From Bemisia tabaci (Eukaryota > Arthropoda > Insecta > Hemiptera > Aleyrodidae): a DNA stretch of 64,000 bases. The position numbers were made by a program, and so were the translations under genes. Of this stretch, positions 53,831 through 63,392 are shown piece by piece. Under the pieces are notes generated by a model that saw only the letters and a program-made list of their open reading frames with translations, searched no databases and was not told the DNA's origin. The stretch covers positions 4,311,434-4,375,433 of the forward strand of contig NC_092795.1 in assembly GCF_918797505.1 (NCBI RefSeq), read 5' to 3'. Each line of letters opens with the position of its first letter. The stretch's first letter is position 1.

Positions 53831-54245
53831 TCCTGTGGTGTAGTGGTTGTAGCGATCACTGGAAAAAAAAACACATTGGATCTAGAGTCCAGACTCTTGA
53901 AAACATCGACTAGAAAAAAATACTCTTGATTCAATCAGATTTAAGCTTAAATCAAGAACCAATCCTCTTAATTTGAGCGGATTTCCTTTTGATTTAAGCT
54001 TAAATCAGATTGAATCAAGAGTCCTTTTTCTTGTCAATGTTTTCAAGAGTCTGGACTCTAGATTCAATATGTTTTTTTTTCCCCCCAGTGATGGCCCTAT
54101 TACCAAGAGGTCCCCGGTTCGATTCCCGGCCAGGTGACCTAAATTTGATGGTCTCAGACAATGGTCACCTGGGGATGGTGGTAAGCTTGGAATTAGCCAA
54201 TGGGGGCTATATGAAGCTTGTATGGGAAAAAAAAGAAAGAAAGTG
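53831..54245 (+). mobile_element. tRNA-like SINE split by MITE-A
   Basis: A-box-like TGGTGTAGTGG (53836-53846) and B-box-like GGTTCGATTCC (54116-54126) are the two parts of a pol III promoter; the A element at 53857-54090 sits between them. Removing it in thought leaves a spacing normal for a tRNA head. A non-tRNA body (GGGGATGGTGGTAAGCTTGG) and an A-rich tail (GGGAAAAAAAAGAAAGAAAG) follow, as in SINEs. I do not assign an amino-acid identity. Confidence 0.65.
53857..54090. mobile_element. MITE-A foldback, copy 8 (inside SINE)
   Basis: 234 bp, CACTGGAAAAAAAAACACAT to CCCCCCAGTG, AT outside both ends (53855-53856, 54091-54092). Both arms intact. Confidence 0.85.
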
Positions 54246-54357
54246 TAAAACCATTTCAAATATCTCACTTTAATAGCACATCCTGGCAACTCCAACCGGG
54301 GCTCGAAGCGTAATCGACCCTTAAATATGAACCGCTCATGCCAGGCTGGCAAGGAAA

Positions 54358-54610
54358 TCGTTGTTTCCCTCACGAAAGAACGTAACTAAGTCTCAATTAT
54401 GCCAAATTTCCCCTTAAAAATTCCACTATTACCTGAAGAATCTTTGGCACTTTAACTGTAAATGTCTTTGATTTTTCCCCTGATGTCGTCCAAAAACGAG
54501 AGAAATTTTGGACGAAACTTGCGCTGTTACAATCTTTTAAAATATTGGATTGTTTGAGCCAATTTTGGAACCTAGCAATGAAGTTACGTTCTTTCGTCCG
54601 GGATACGACA
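54358..54610. mobile_element. MITE-Q, copy 3
   Basis: TCGTTGTTTCCCTCACGAAA to TTTCGTCCGGGATACGACA; arms GAACGTAACTAAGTC and AAGTTACGTTC. Confidence 0.7.
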
Positions 54611-54931
54611 GAATGATACCGAGAATAGAGCGTGGTTCTCAGTTGAAAGCTCCTGTATTTTTGGTCACTTTGGGTAAATTTTCTCCAGGTAAGATCAATC
54701 AGAGCCTTAAGTTACGTCAAAAAATCTCAGATTTTAGAAAGTTTCTTGCGGTGTCAGGGTATTCACCGTCAGTAAAAACCAAAAAACAGGAAATGCGATG
54801 TCATCAGGAAATACCAAGAAAATGGTCAAGGATTAGGAAATTCTGAGTGCTGCAAGCACTTTTCAAACATTTGATTCAATTAAGTAATGTTGGTCTATGA
54901 AATCAAACGGGTGTCACTTTATTTGCATAAT
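54611..54931. other. No gene seen
   Basis: Contains scattered CAGGAAAT words leading into the tandem array. No credible frame. Confidence 0.4.
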
Positions 54932-55073
54932 AAATCAGGAAATTTAATTTACAAGATCAGGAAATTTCATTAAAAAATCGGGAAATATCATTTTAACAAT
55001 CAGGAAATTTCATTTAAACAATCAGAAAATTTCATTTAAACAATCAGAAAATTTCATTTAAACAATCAGGAAA
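54932..55073. repeat. 22-bp tandem array
   Basis: AATCAGAAAATTTCATTTAA(AC) and variants (CAGGAAATTTC) repeated about six times; the central three units are identical or nearly so, the outer ones diverged. Confidence 0.85.
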
Positions 55074-55350
55074 ATATTAAGCAACTCGAAGTGAAATCTT
55101 AGTATACACCCAGACATCGTACTCTTGTCTTTCTCACATCCGTTTTTAAAATTAAATTTTTAAGAGTGAGTACAAATCGGAACGCCAGCCATGGGATTTA
55201 GTTATTGGTCCAGAATATTTAGTTGATTCCACCAAAAATGTCGTAAATTTAACCAAAAAGCAATGTGAAACGAGCGGGAAGCCCCTCAAACGCCAACATT
55301 TTTACGTCAGTTTGACTGCGACCGAATTCAGAGTCAGCCTGTTGCGAATA
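55074..55350. other. No gene seen
   Basis: Unique-looking sequence between a tandem array and a MITE. Confidence 0.4.
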
Positions 55351-55605
55351 CTGACATGCTAAGTAACAACACCGTATGAGCCATCAGGCTTTGTCGAATT
55401 TTCTTCGACTAAACCTGAATCTTCAGGAAAATTTGTAAATATTCTTACTCCGATTTGTTAGAGTATTTCGATAGTAATTTGATCTAACAATTATGGGAAA
55501 TTCGAAAGAAAAATATTCGCAACTTTCTTCACAAATAAATTTTTACAAAGAGGAAATTCGGCAACATTCGAGTGTTTTAAACGGCGTTTTTACTTAAACG
55601 GCGAA
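55351..55605. mobile_element. MITE-B foldback, copy 16
   Basis: CTGACATGCTAAGTAACAAC at left; GGAAATTCGGCAACATTCG, AAACGGCGTTTTTACTTAAA at right; both termini mutated. Confidence 0.7.
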
Positions 55606-55982
55606 TAAAGACTGCACTCATGGCTGCATGCCCCTAATTTCTGGACGTGTTTAATTTGTTGTTTGCCCGCGGGTCTTGAACAAATAAGCGTATCGAAAAG
55701 TGACGCGGGAGATATGATGGATCAGTCAATTTGAAATATTCGTACATACCCCACCCCCGCACCCGATCCTTGAGCGGGGTTCCCAGCCGCCCGCAAATCT
55801 ACCTGCAAACACATCGTCCGTTTACACTTCCCAGAAGCTTCCCTCGTTGGGGGTAACAATTGTGATAGAAAAGGGGGAACCAGAAGTCCTGATACTCTTT
55901 TAAGAGATAGCGTATAGGTGGGTGTTCACACGTTTGTTCTGATCGAGTTGTCGGGCCCCCTTCCCTTGCTTGACTTACACTT
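55606..55982. other. No gene seen
   Basis: C-rich patch at 55748-55770. No credible frame. Confidence 0.4.
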
Positions 55983-56062
55983 GGACGTATTTCTGCCAAA
56001 CGGAACTATGCGCATTAAGACATGTCATAATGCACATAGTTCCGTTTGGCAGAAATACGTCC
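55983..56062. mobile_element. 80-bp near-perfect palindrome NN (minimal MITE-C)
   Basis: GGACGTATTTCTGCCAAACG to CGTTTGGCAGAAATACGTCC with almost no loop (centre ACATGT), flanked by ACTT (55979-55982 and 56063-56066). Ends are those of the 727-bp C foldback at 21325-22051, so this looks like a stripped-down mobile derivative. Confidence 0.85.
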
Positions 56063-56167
56063 ACTTGATTGTTCATTTTCGCCCAATCCGTTGATTATTT
56101 TGATAATGCTAGGTGGCTTTCTCCGGACGGTCGCCTCGTGGTCATAGAGGCTCATAAATAACCTATA

Positions 56168-56389
56168 CAGGGTCATTCACAAGTCACGCACCACTTTAGT
56201 TCCATAACTTAAGTTCTAATTATGATATCGATTTGCGGTTTAGGACGTTTTTCCTCATATCGAGGGGGAACATTTTTTAGGTACTTTCCAGTTTTTGATC
56301 CCCTCGGGGAGGGGAGCGGGGGGCAACTCAAAAATTTAAAATTGCCACCTCCCTCATGGCCAGTGGTGCGTGACTTTTGAATAACCCTT
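56168..56389. mobile_element. MITE-P (TA target), copy 2
   Basis: 222 bp, CAGGGTCATTCACAAGTCAC to GTGACTTTTGAATAACCCT, TA on both sides; opposite orientation to 42211-42430. Confidence 0.8.
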
Positions 56390-56929
56390 TATAATAAACC
56401 AAGTGTCAAAGGCTAAATTGCGATACCACGTATTTCATTGCACATGAATGGTCATTTATGAACATTCTTGGCCACCTTGGTTTTACGAAGGAATCTGAAG
56501 ATTGGCAGCATTTTTTAGAGTTTTTTGTATTAGGCTGCTCTTTTGGTCTCCGGGAGCCCCACGACAATACGACATGTCTGTTTACTCTCCTCGTGATCGT
56601 GAAGGTTCTTCAAACCAGAGATCAGCATTTACGACCAAAATTAGATTCTACAAGCCAAAAAGGCAGATATTACAATGAAAAAAAAAGAACAAAAGGCTGT
56701 GGAAGCCGTACTTACGGGCTATACAGACACACCGTCCGCGTTTCGGGATCAGAAGCCGCAAGTTCCGGAGCAATCGAAGCTAAGGCTCCAGCACCCAGAA
56801 TTTTTGGCCGCTGAACCCGGGGCAGACGGTATGTCTATAGAGCCCGTAACTTTTTTTCTCAGAGTTTAGCTGATGTTCCGAATGAAGGAAGTGAAGGATC
56901 CTTAAAGTATATTTCCTCTTTGTGGCAAC
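56390..56929 (+). other. Weak coding-like frames, not resolved
   Basis: A 118-codon frame (56458-56814) and a 64-codon frame (56675-56869) overlap around an A9 run at about 56676-56684. Residue composition of both is protein-like (for example EQKAVEAVLTGYTDTPSAF) but I recognise no family. AG at 56646-56647 and GTATGT at 56829 could be splice sites; there is no clear pyrimidine tract. Could be a decayed gene or chance. Confidence 0.15.
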
Positions 56930-57363
56930 AGCTCGGGAGCGAGCTTAAACAAACTCGGAGCAGGCAGGAGCGTCGCCGTAGCGTCGCGGGGCCCGCTGCG
57001 TTTTCGGGGAAGACCGCAAGCGGGCGGGGGTGCCTTTCTTCCGGCGTTTTCCCCCTTTCCGGGAGCGGGGGGTGGGAACGGGGGCCCCGCCCGGCAACAG
57101 CGGACAGGGGGTGCACCGGCGAATTATTCGCGGTCATGACTCCCGGTCGGCGGACGGGGCCGGGGGAACGGGGGGCGGGGGAGGGAGGCCTCCTAGGAGC
57201 TTTCATGGGGCATTTGCTCCGGGACTTCGGGAGTAGCTCAATTCGTCACACCGGCTTCATTTCGGTGACGGATCGCGAGGGCTCGCCGTTGTCAAATGGC
57301 TACTCCCTCCAACGAATCGGAGCCAACGAACCACCGAGGGTCGTATTCATATTTGTTCCTTAA
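56930..57363. other. GC-rich CpG block, no gene
   Basis: Very G/C-rich on both strands; overlapping 115- and 147-codon frames are compositional. Possible regulatory block on the same grounds as the others. Confidence 0.35.
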
Positions 57364-57782
57364 ACTGCCGTAAGGAAAAACGCCGTATGTCCATCCGGAT
57401 GTTGTCAAGTTCTCTCTTTGGATCATTCAGGGTTGCCGGCACACTATGGATCGAGTCAAGTAGAGAGGTCGGACATGAAATTTTTGACACAAGCTGCAAA
57501 TTTTGATGTTTATTTCGTCACATTTTAAATTTCAAGGGGTGCCTTCAAAAGAAAATTTTACGAGCAAACCAATGGAACCACCTCTAGAACCTCAAAATTG
57601 TGTTTACACGGAGTTACAAGCTTTTAAAGTTTCCAAATTTTGACCGGAAAATCAGGGAATTTGCGGCGGCCGGGAAAAGTCAGGTCATATTCTTTCTATA
57701 AACTCCCGTAAGGAATAACGCCGTATGTCCACCCGGACGTTGCCAAGTTCTCCCTATGAAACATTTTGAGTTGCCGGCGGTA
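57364..57782. repeat. Duplicated MITE-B end around foldback AA
   Basis: CTGCCGTAAGGAAAAACGCC at 57364 and CTCCCGTAAGGAATAACGCC at 57705 start two related 75-bp stretches, each running to GTTGCCGGC; AA copy 2 (57440-57642) lies between. Confidence 0.65.
57440..57642. repeat. Foldback AA, copy 2
   Basis: GATCGAGTCAAGTAGAGAGG to TTTCCAAATTTTGACCGG; same interior as 16530-16758 but the right terminal arm is missing. Confidence 0.7.
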
Positions 57783-59484
57783 TGGAAGATCGGAAAAATC
57801 AGGGGAAGTCAGAGAATTTGTGGCGACTGCGAAAAATCAGGGAATTTAAGGGAAAAGAAAGGGCATTTCTGGCACATCTACCAATGATTAAACATAAGCC
57901 GGAAAAAAAAAAAAAAAAAAAAAAAATGCCAAAAAAAACCAGCATCCTTTTTTTTTCGGTGTATCACTGATTTTGGGCGCTTCTGGGTACCAGATGCGCC
58001 CTTTCCAACCGTTCGACTCCCCCGATGTAACATGTACTATACTACATGCCCTTTTGCCTTATGGGTAATGACGCCATTCTGGTACACCCGGGAAAATTGG
58101 ATTTTTTTCTGCATCTGGTATTCGTAAAGTTTTCGTGAAATGTTTTGCTTTTAAGCATAACAATCTCGCACGGACGTATTACCTGGTTAAAGTATTTTAG
58201 GGCCTCCTTATGCTTTAAATACTTATATCCGAGGCAGTACTTTCAGATCGATTTGAAAATATTACGAACAGTCACGTGATCTCTTCAATTTAGTGACGTA
58301 TTACTGTGCTACTTTGTGATTGGTTCATTTTCTTGGCGCAGCATCGACACGTCAGCTGTTTGCGGCATTGAGCGGAAGGTTTAAGGTTATGTCATGGACC
58401 AAGAGAATGAATAAGGACCCCCAACTCCAGTTAGCGGAGACATTAGCGCTGCCTGGCCATGCCCTACCTCGCGGCGTCGCGACGCCGCTGTCCGCTAGAT
58501 CGCGTTGACGCACCAGCTTTAGAGGTTCCGCCGCTCTTTCCCGTCGTCTGATTTACAGTGCATCCTTTATGTTTCCATTCACCACCAACTTAAAGTCATC
58601 ACAAAGTGCTTGTGGAAAGTTCCAGATCTTCGCGGTCGATCTGAAATTTTGAAGGGTTTAGCGGTTAAAGAATCCCATTTTATTTCCATCCTCGTCAGTC
58701 TTCGGTACATAAGATGGCAGTAATATGCTTTGTCAAAGAAGCGTCCTCCAACGCTTGGGCGTTGGAACTGCTTGTTTCAACTGTTCACGGTCTTTTGAAG
58801 GCCTGTCCTCTTATCACCAGTCACTAAATGTTTTTTCCATTTTTCCATAATTGGATCGGTAAACTTATGTCCAAGTATAGTGAAAAGCAGTGAAAAAAAG
58901 AGAAGGCTCTTAAAAAAGTGGAAATTTTGTTGGGAGGGCAGGAAATCGGTAATCAGAATATTTTGAAACTAGAGGAAAGCAAGGTCCACAAAAGCCAGCG
59001 ACTGTGAAGGTGGGGGAAATATGGCAACCCACAGGATTCAATTTTGAGATCTCTATTAGGGAACAACCAGACCAGGAGAGGGCCAGTTCAGAGTAGTAAG
59101 ATGGGCAAAAGAAGAGGAGACGAAATCATTCCGGCTATTTTCTTCTTCTCTTTTCTCCTACCTGATCCTCTTTGCTAGGTGTTCTCTAACATTAAATGTG
59201 CAGGCCCCATTGATGGGGCGGCCGCGCACGGAGCGCTGCCTAAAGGCTCCATTTGAGCCCTTCAGCTGGAAATCCCGGTAAGACAGGTTAGATGTCCATG
59301 GGTCATGTGCGCATCACGCCAAAGGGCAAAAGGTCGTAGTTTGTGCCCTTTAAGTTGCCCTAAAAGGGACCGCAACGGCAGAACCGCGCCAAGCGCGCCC
59401 TGGTGGCGAATATGGCAAGCGCGGTCGCAGTATGCTCGCCGCGCAGTCGCCCGGGTTGCAAGAAGGCGGACAAGCTGATCCTTA
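57783..59484. other. Repeat-poor stretch, no gene
   Basis: A run of 24 at 57903-57925. ACATGTACTATACTACATG near 58030 is an imperfect palindrome. 58400-58520 and 59210-59460 are GC-rich. 59055-59192 has weak inverted similarity (GGGAACAACCAGACC and its partner near the right). No frame above 62 codons. Confidence 0.4.
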
Positions 59485-59658
59485 ACAATCTCTGAATATT
59501 TTTCCTCGAAATTTTCATAAACTGTAGATTTAATTGCGAATGAAACATTTCAAAATATTGAGAAAAAAATATAAATGAGTTTCCTTGATAATTTGTACTT
59601 CATCAAAGGAGATTTTGCAACGTCTGAAGGTTCGTACGACGTTTTTCCTGAGCACAGC
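59485..59658. repeat. MITE-B right-half fragment
   Basis: TATTTTTCCTCGAAATTTTC, GATTTTGCAACGTCTGAAGG, GTACGACGTTTTTCCTGAGC; left half absent. Confidence 0.6.
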
Positions 59659-60055
59659 TGGACTGCATTTTGCAATATGGAACTATAAATTCTAGCCCGG
59701 TTTAAAAACAACGTATGTGCCATTAGTGTGCACTATGCACATAAGTGTTTTTTTCAGATGAGCCAGAATTGGACCGCGTTAAACAGAAAGGAACCAAGCC
59801 ACATCAGCTATTGCCAAATTTAATTGGGCAATTCAATTTTTTACATGAAAACGGTTGTGCAGATTTTCGTGCAAATTTCAAGGAAAATTCTCTATGGTGC
59901 GAAGCAAATTCCTTAAAATTTTCAAAGAAATCCGAACAAACGTTCTCTCGTAAAAAAAATAATTGCCCTGTTAAACTTGGCAATAGCTGATGTGGCTTGG
60001 TTCCTTTCTGTTAAACTCGGTCCAATTTATAGGTCCAAATTGCAAAATGTAGTCG
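59659..60055. mobile_element. MITE-F, copy 2, split by MITE-E
   Basis: TGGACTGCATTTTGCAATAT at left, ACTTAAGTG-type inner arm, GAGCCAGAATT at 59760-59770, then E, then TTATAGGTCCAAATTGCAAA and ATGTAGTC at right. Confidence 0.85.
59771..60023. mobile_element. MITE-E, copy 4, intact (inside F)
   Basis: 253 bp, GGACCGCGTTAAACAGAAAG to CTGTTAAACTCGGTCC, AATT on both sides (59767-59770, 60024-60027). Removing it restores the F sequence. Confidence 0.9.
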
Positions 60056-60384
60056 AGCTGTGAACAGTTCCCTCCCGTAGACGGCCTCATATAGTTGCAT
60101 TGTGAGCAAGGAGGGTTTAAGGAGATCCTCAACATATATTACAAAATTGACAAATTTTAAAAACATTGAGTAAAATTCGACAGGACAACTTTAAAAATTG
60201 ATCCTTGTAGGGATTACAATGACTTACGATTACGAAATGTACGAAGCACAGATGGAAAAAAAAAACATGATATGGATCAGCATGCAGCTCCCTGCATTGA
60301 TTTGTAAATTATTCGGCTGTAGTATATTGCTTGAGGTTCACACTGACACCGTGTCACCGTGTCAGTGACACGTGCACAACATTT
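60056..60384. other. No gene; short GTGTCA repeats
   Basis: CACTGACACCGTGTCACCGTGTCAGTG-like inverted words at 60340-60370. Nothing else. Confidence 0.4.
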
Positions 60385-60810
60385 CACGAAAAAAATAGTG
60401 TTGAGGGTTAGCCCCCAAAATTGTGACACTAACCCAATTTGTTGGATGATATGGGCATTTTAAATTAATTGTGGTAGTACCGCTACTCAAGTTAGTAACC
60501 TGATTCCTTTGGAAACGACCACAATTAATTAGGTTGCTACCACAAGTAATTTGAAATGCCTATATGAGGACTTATCTGTAACAATAGCGGATGTGAAAAA
60601 TTACCTTTTCGAAACACGCTTAAAAAACTGTTTTGTTCACACAAAAATTTAATATGTTTGGCTCTGGCATAATGTACAGATCTCGAAGATCACATCTCGA
60701 GTATTTTCTCTAAATTTTTGTCGATGCTAAAACAGTTTTTTGAATGTGCTTCGAAAAGGTAATTTTTCACATCCGCTGTTGTTACAGATAAGTCCTCATA
60801 TCACCCAACA
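60385..60810. repeat. Repeat V, copy 2, with nested foldback
   Basis: TTTGTTGGATGATATGGGCA and TTAATTGTGGTAGTACC match 20735-20870; a second half (CACAATTAATTAGG) is inverted. The foldback at 60562-60801 lies in the right part. Confidence 0.6.
60562..60801. repeat. 240-bp foldback inside V
   Basis: ATATGAGGACTTATCTGTAA to TTACAGATAAGTCCTCATAT; inner arms GTGAAAAATTACCTTTTCG and CGAAAAGGTAATTTTTCAC are perfect over 19 bases. Confidence 0.85.
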
Positions 60811-61330
60811 ACCCCAACCTTTTTTTTCTCTCTCGCTTTCACCATTGAATGGTTAGTTTGATGAATTGTCCATGGTTAGGTTGTTGGCTGCGTGGTTAGC
60901 GTATAGGTGCAATTTCGTTTCGGGGGGCGGAGGGGAATCGAGAGTGTTAATGAAGTTCATGAACCCAAGAATGCGAGCGGAGACTTTGAATCCTCAACTG
61001 CACCGCAACAAAAATATCCTTGTCGGTCGGAATTGCAACCAAACCGCGCCGATTTTGGCGCCAGTGTGACTTATCGCTTTCATTGCGGCGTTGTCACATT
61101 GAAAATAATCCTGAGGCCGCGAAAGATGTTGAACTGGAGTCATTTTAGTCCAGTGTCCTAAATGCCTCCCAATGGGTCAGTTACGCCGGTCGCAGAATCC
61201 CTTTCTGAATGTTTCATATCGTAGATCGGTAAAACATATTGAGATCTACCAACCACCAAGTTTTCATGCAAAATATTAACCAATGTTTAAATACTGACAA
61301 TAAGTTAGGGATGTAGCCATCTTGCGTTAC
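60811..61330. other. No gene; weak tRNA-like word
   Basis: TGGCTGCGTGGTTAGCG (about 60886-60902) resembles a pol III A box but no B box follows at a suitable distance. No other feature. Confidence 0.4.
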
Positions 61331-61576
61331 AGTTCAGCTTAAAACTGAACATTTCAATAGAGAGGGAAAAAGCTCACTTGAGCACAATTTTCCCTCGAAG
61401 AGATGTGCTGTTTGGTGCAACGTACTATATATAGTTACGACCATTCAGGAAGGCAACTGTAGACGCGTGTAGAGTCCACTCAGACGCATCATGAGTGCAG
61501 CGCAGCCCCCTGAAAATTGTGCTCGATTGAGCTTTTTCCTTCTGTGTTGAGATTTTCAGCTTTATGCTGAATTATA
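61331..61576. repeat. Foldback JJ, copy 2
   Basis: Arms GGGAAAAAGCTCACTTGAGC with ACAATTTTCC at left, and GAAAATTGTGCTCGATTGAG with TTTTCAGCTTTATGCTG at right. The loop (61443-61510) is, on the minus strand, the diverged counterpart of the hammerhead-like sequence at 46261-46336. Confidence 0.7.
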
Positions 61577-61749
61577 ATGCACGTTGGCTACATTACCATC
61601 TTACTGTCCAACGACTCGTGCGTTTACCAAAATCAGTTTGTATTATTAAATTATGGGTCGACAATCTCAAGCATTAAAAAGCTCTTTTCAATGTCATAAA
61701 ACTTCAGCTCTTCACCTAGAAAACCTCGGTTAGAGTAAAATGGGGCCTG

Positions 61750-62012
61750 ACCGTGATTCAATCCTGATTGTACCCTAGATAAACCCCTTAAAATGTTTTG
61801 ACTAGGGTCTTTCGAACTGGTTCTGCACTGATTGTGCCCTGATTAAACCCTTAACTCTGATCAGCGTCATTTAAACTGGTTCTGCCCTGAATTTACCTTG
61901 ATTAAACCCCTAAAATAATTCTAATCAGTGTCCTCCTTTGAACTGGCTCTGCCTTCATTGCACCCAAACCCTTAAAATTTTTCTGATCAGGGTCCTTTAA
62001 ACTGGTTCTACG
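61750..62012. repeat. ~60-bp tandem array
   Basis: AACTGGTTCTGC/AACTGGCTCTGC anchors at about 61815, 61874, 61941 and 62000, with CTGATTAAACCC and CTGATCAGGGTC between them; at least four diverged units. Confidence 0.8.
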
Positions 62013-62689
62013 CTTTTCATCATGGCTTACTCTGATAATTATGTAAAACGCTAATTTTCTCTCAAAATGAGAGGCGTTTTTCCGTCATTTTTTTCGGCAC
62101 AAATAAATCGCTCCAATACAGCGCACTATAGCACACTTGTTGAGGGTTGAAAGCGAAAAGCCCTCGCCATCAGCTCAACACTTAAAAAGGTGCACTTACT
62201 GTAGCCTCAGTAGAGTTCGCAGCGGGGTGATCAGCGCCGAGAAAAAAAAAAATCATGGGAAATCATTTGACAAAAGTGCTCCATTCATCAATTAACCGAG
62301 AAATAATTCTCGACAAATTAACGTCCCCGAAGTGGGGAAACGCCGCGCCGGCCGCGGTTTTATTTACTGAGCCAGACACTAAAAAAGTCAAAACTGAATT
62401 TAATTGGCCAGACAAATGAGAAGCCCAGCGCAACAGGAGCGTGTAATAGCAGACGCAGGCGGCGGTGCCAAATCGATGAGGTGTGGCAGCGATTTTTCGG
62501 CGTATATCTCAGGATGGACGTTTGCCTATGGAGAGAGAAAACTTAGATTTATGAGGAACGTCAACATATTCCGTCCGGGCAGTTAGAGTTTTCGGCCTTA
62601 CTTCTGTCCAGCCAACCAAATACTTTACTATTTTAGCTCTTCTGATTGACGGATGGTGCTGTTTGGACTCATCGATGGATGTTGCACCT
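62013..62689. other. No gene; GC patch
   Basis: 62330-62480 is CpG-rich. No credible frame. Confidence 0.4.
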
Positions 62690-63070
62690 CCATGTGAAAG
62701 ACGAAACAATGCGGCCCCAGCTGGCTGATTGTTGAAATTGAAAGGCAAAGCTATAGACAAAGAAGACATTGGAAGTATGGAGCGATCCTATTGGTTGAAA
62801 TGGGTGATGTTTATAGATTAAGGGGGTAAATGATGGACTAACTATAGGGTCTATCGTGGGTTGCCCTTAGTTAATATATTACCTACCTTGCCCATTGCGA
62901 ACAACCGCTTCCACCAGTAGGATCCCTCCATATCCTTTTTATCCTCTTTGTCTATTACTTTGTCTATTAATTTCAACAATCTTGTCGCAGATCTTCGTAG
63001 TTTAGCCTTTTTTGCGGATACTTTTCCCGTACGCGCATCCTGAAAATTGCGTCTTCTTAATCTTGCCAAA
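62690..63070. repeat. Repeat Y, two further copies
   Basis: CTGATTGTTGAAATTGAAAG with AAAGCTATAGACAAAGAAGA (62720-62770) and its complement-type copy at 62925-63000 (CTTTGTCTATTAATTTCAAC). A 72-codon minus-strand frame (62851-63069), Lys/Arg/Asp-rich, overlaps the second copy; since the same stretch recurs at 28081 and 28511, it is repeat-derived and not accepted as a gene. Confidence 0.55.
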
Positions 63071-63190
63071 TCTCCGTTTTGCTGGAAATGAGTTCAGGAC
63101 TTCCGAAAGCTCGCAGTTTCTGTAACCGCCGATTCCTGAAAGTAACTCTTTTCTTTGCCCTAATGATTTTCTTTTGACCTGTTTTTTATG

Positions 63191-63392
63191 CAGGGGTGCA
63201 GAAAATGCTCGATCACGGGCCCGCGCAGGCGCGGGCGGATCCTTTAGTCGAAAGTCAACGGAAAACAGAAAAAAGGCTTTCTTTCTTTCTTTAAATTGGT
63301 GGGAAATTTTCTGGAAAATCGACGAGAAAAATGTGGAAGGCCATCAGGCGGACGCGTTAAAATGTGGAAGCTTTGAAGATTCTGCACCCCTG
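63191..63392. mobile_element. Short hAT-like MITE
   Basis: 202 bp, ends CAGGGGTGCAGAA and TTCTGCACCCCTG (perfect 13-bp inverted repeat). Flanks TTTTTATG and TTTTAAAG match at 6 of 8 positions, as for an aged 8-bp duplication. Confidence 0.75.

Noticed and set aside
53441..53929. 162-codon plus-strand frame
   Set aside because: Runs into the SINE and MITE-A; pyrimidine-rich, no domain.
56645..56829. Candidate internal exon between AG and GTATGT
   Set aside because: No pyrimidine tract before the AG and no recognisable protein family; kept only as a low-interest finding.
60868..60912. tRNA-like A box TGGCTGCGTGG
   Set aside because: No B box in the next 100 bases and no cloverleaf partner sequence.
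62851..63069. 72-codon Lys/Arg-rich minus-strand frame
   Set aside because: Overlaps repeat Y, which recurs elsewhere in the window without an open frame.
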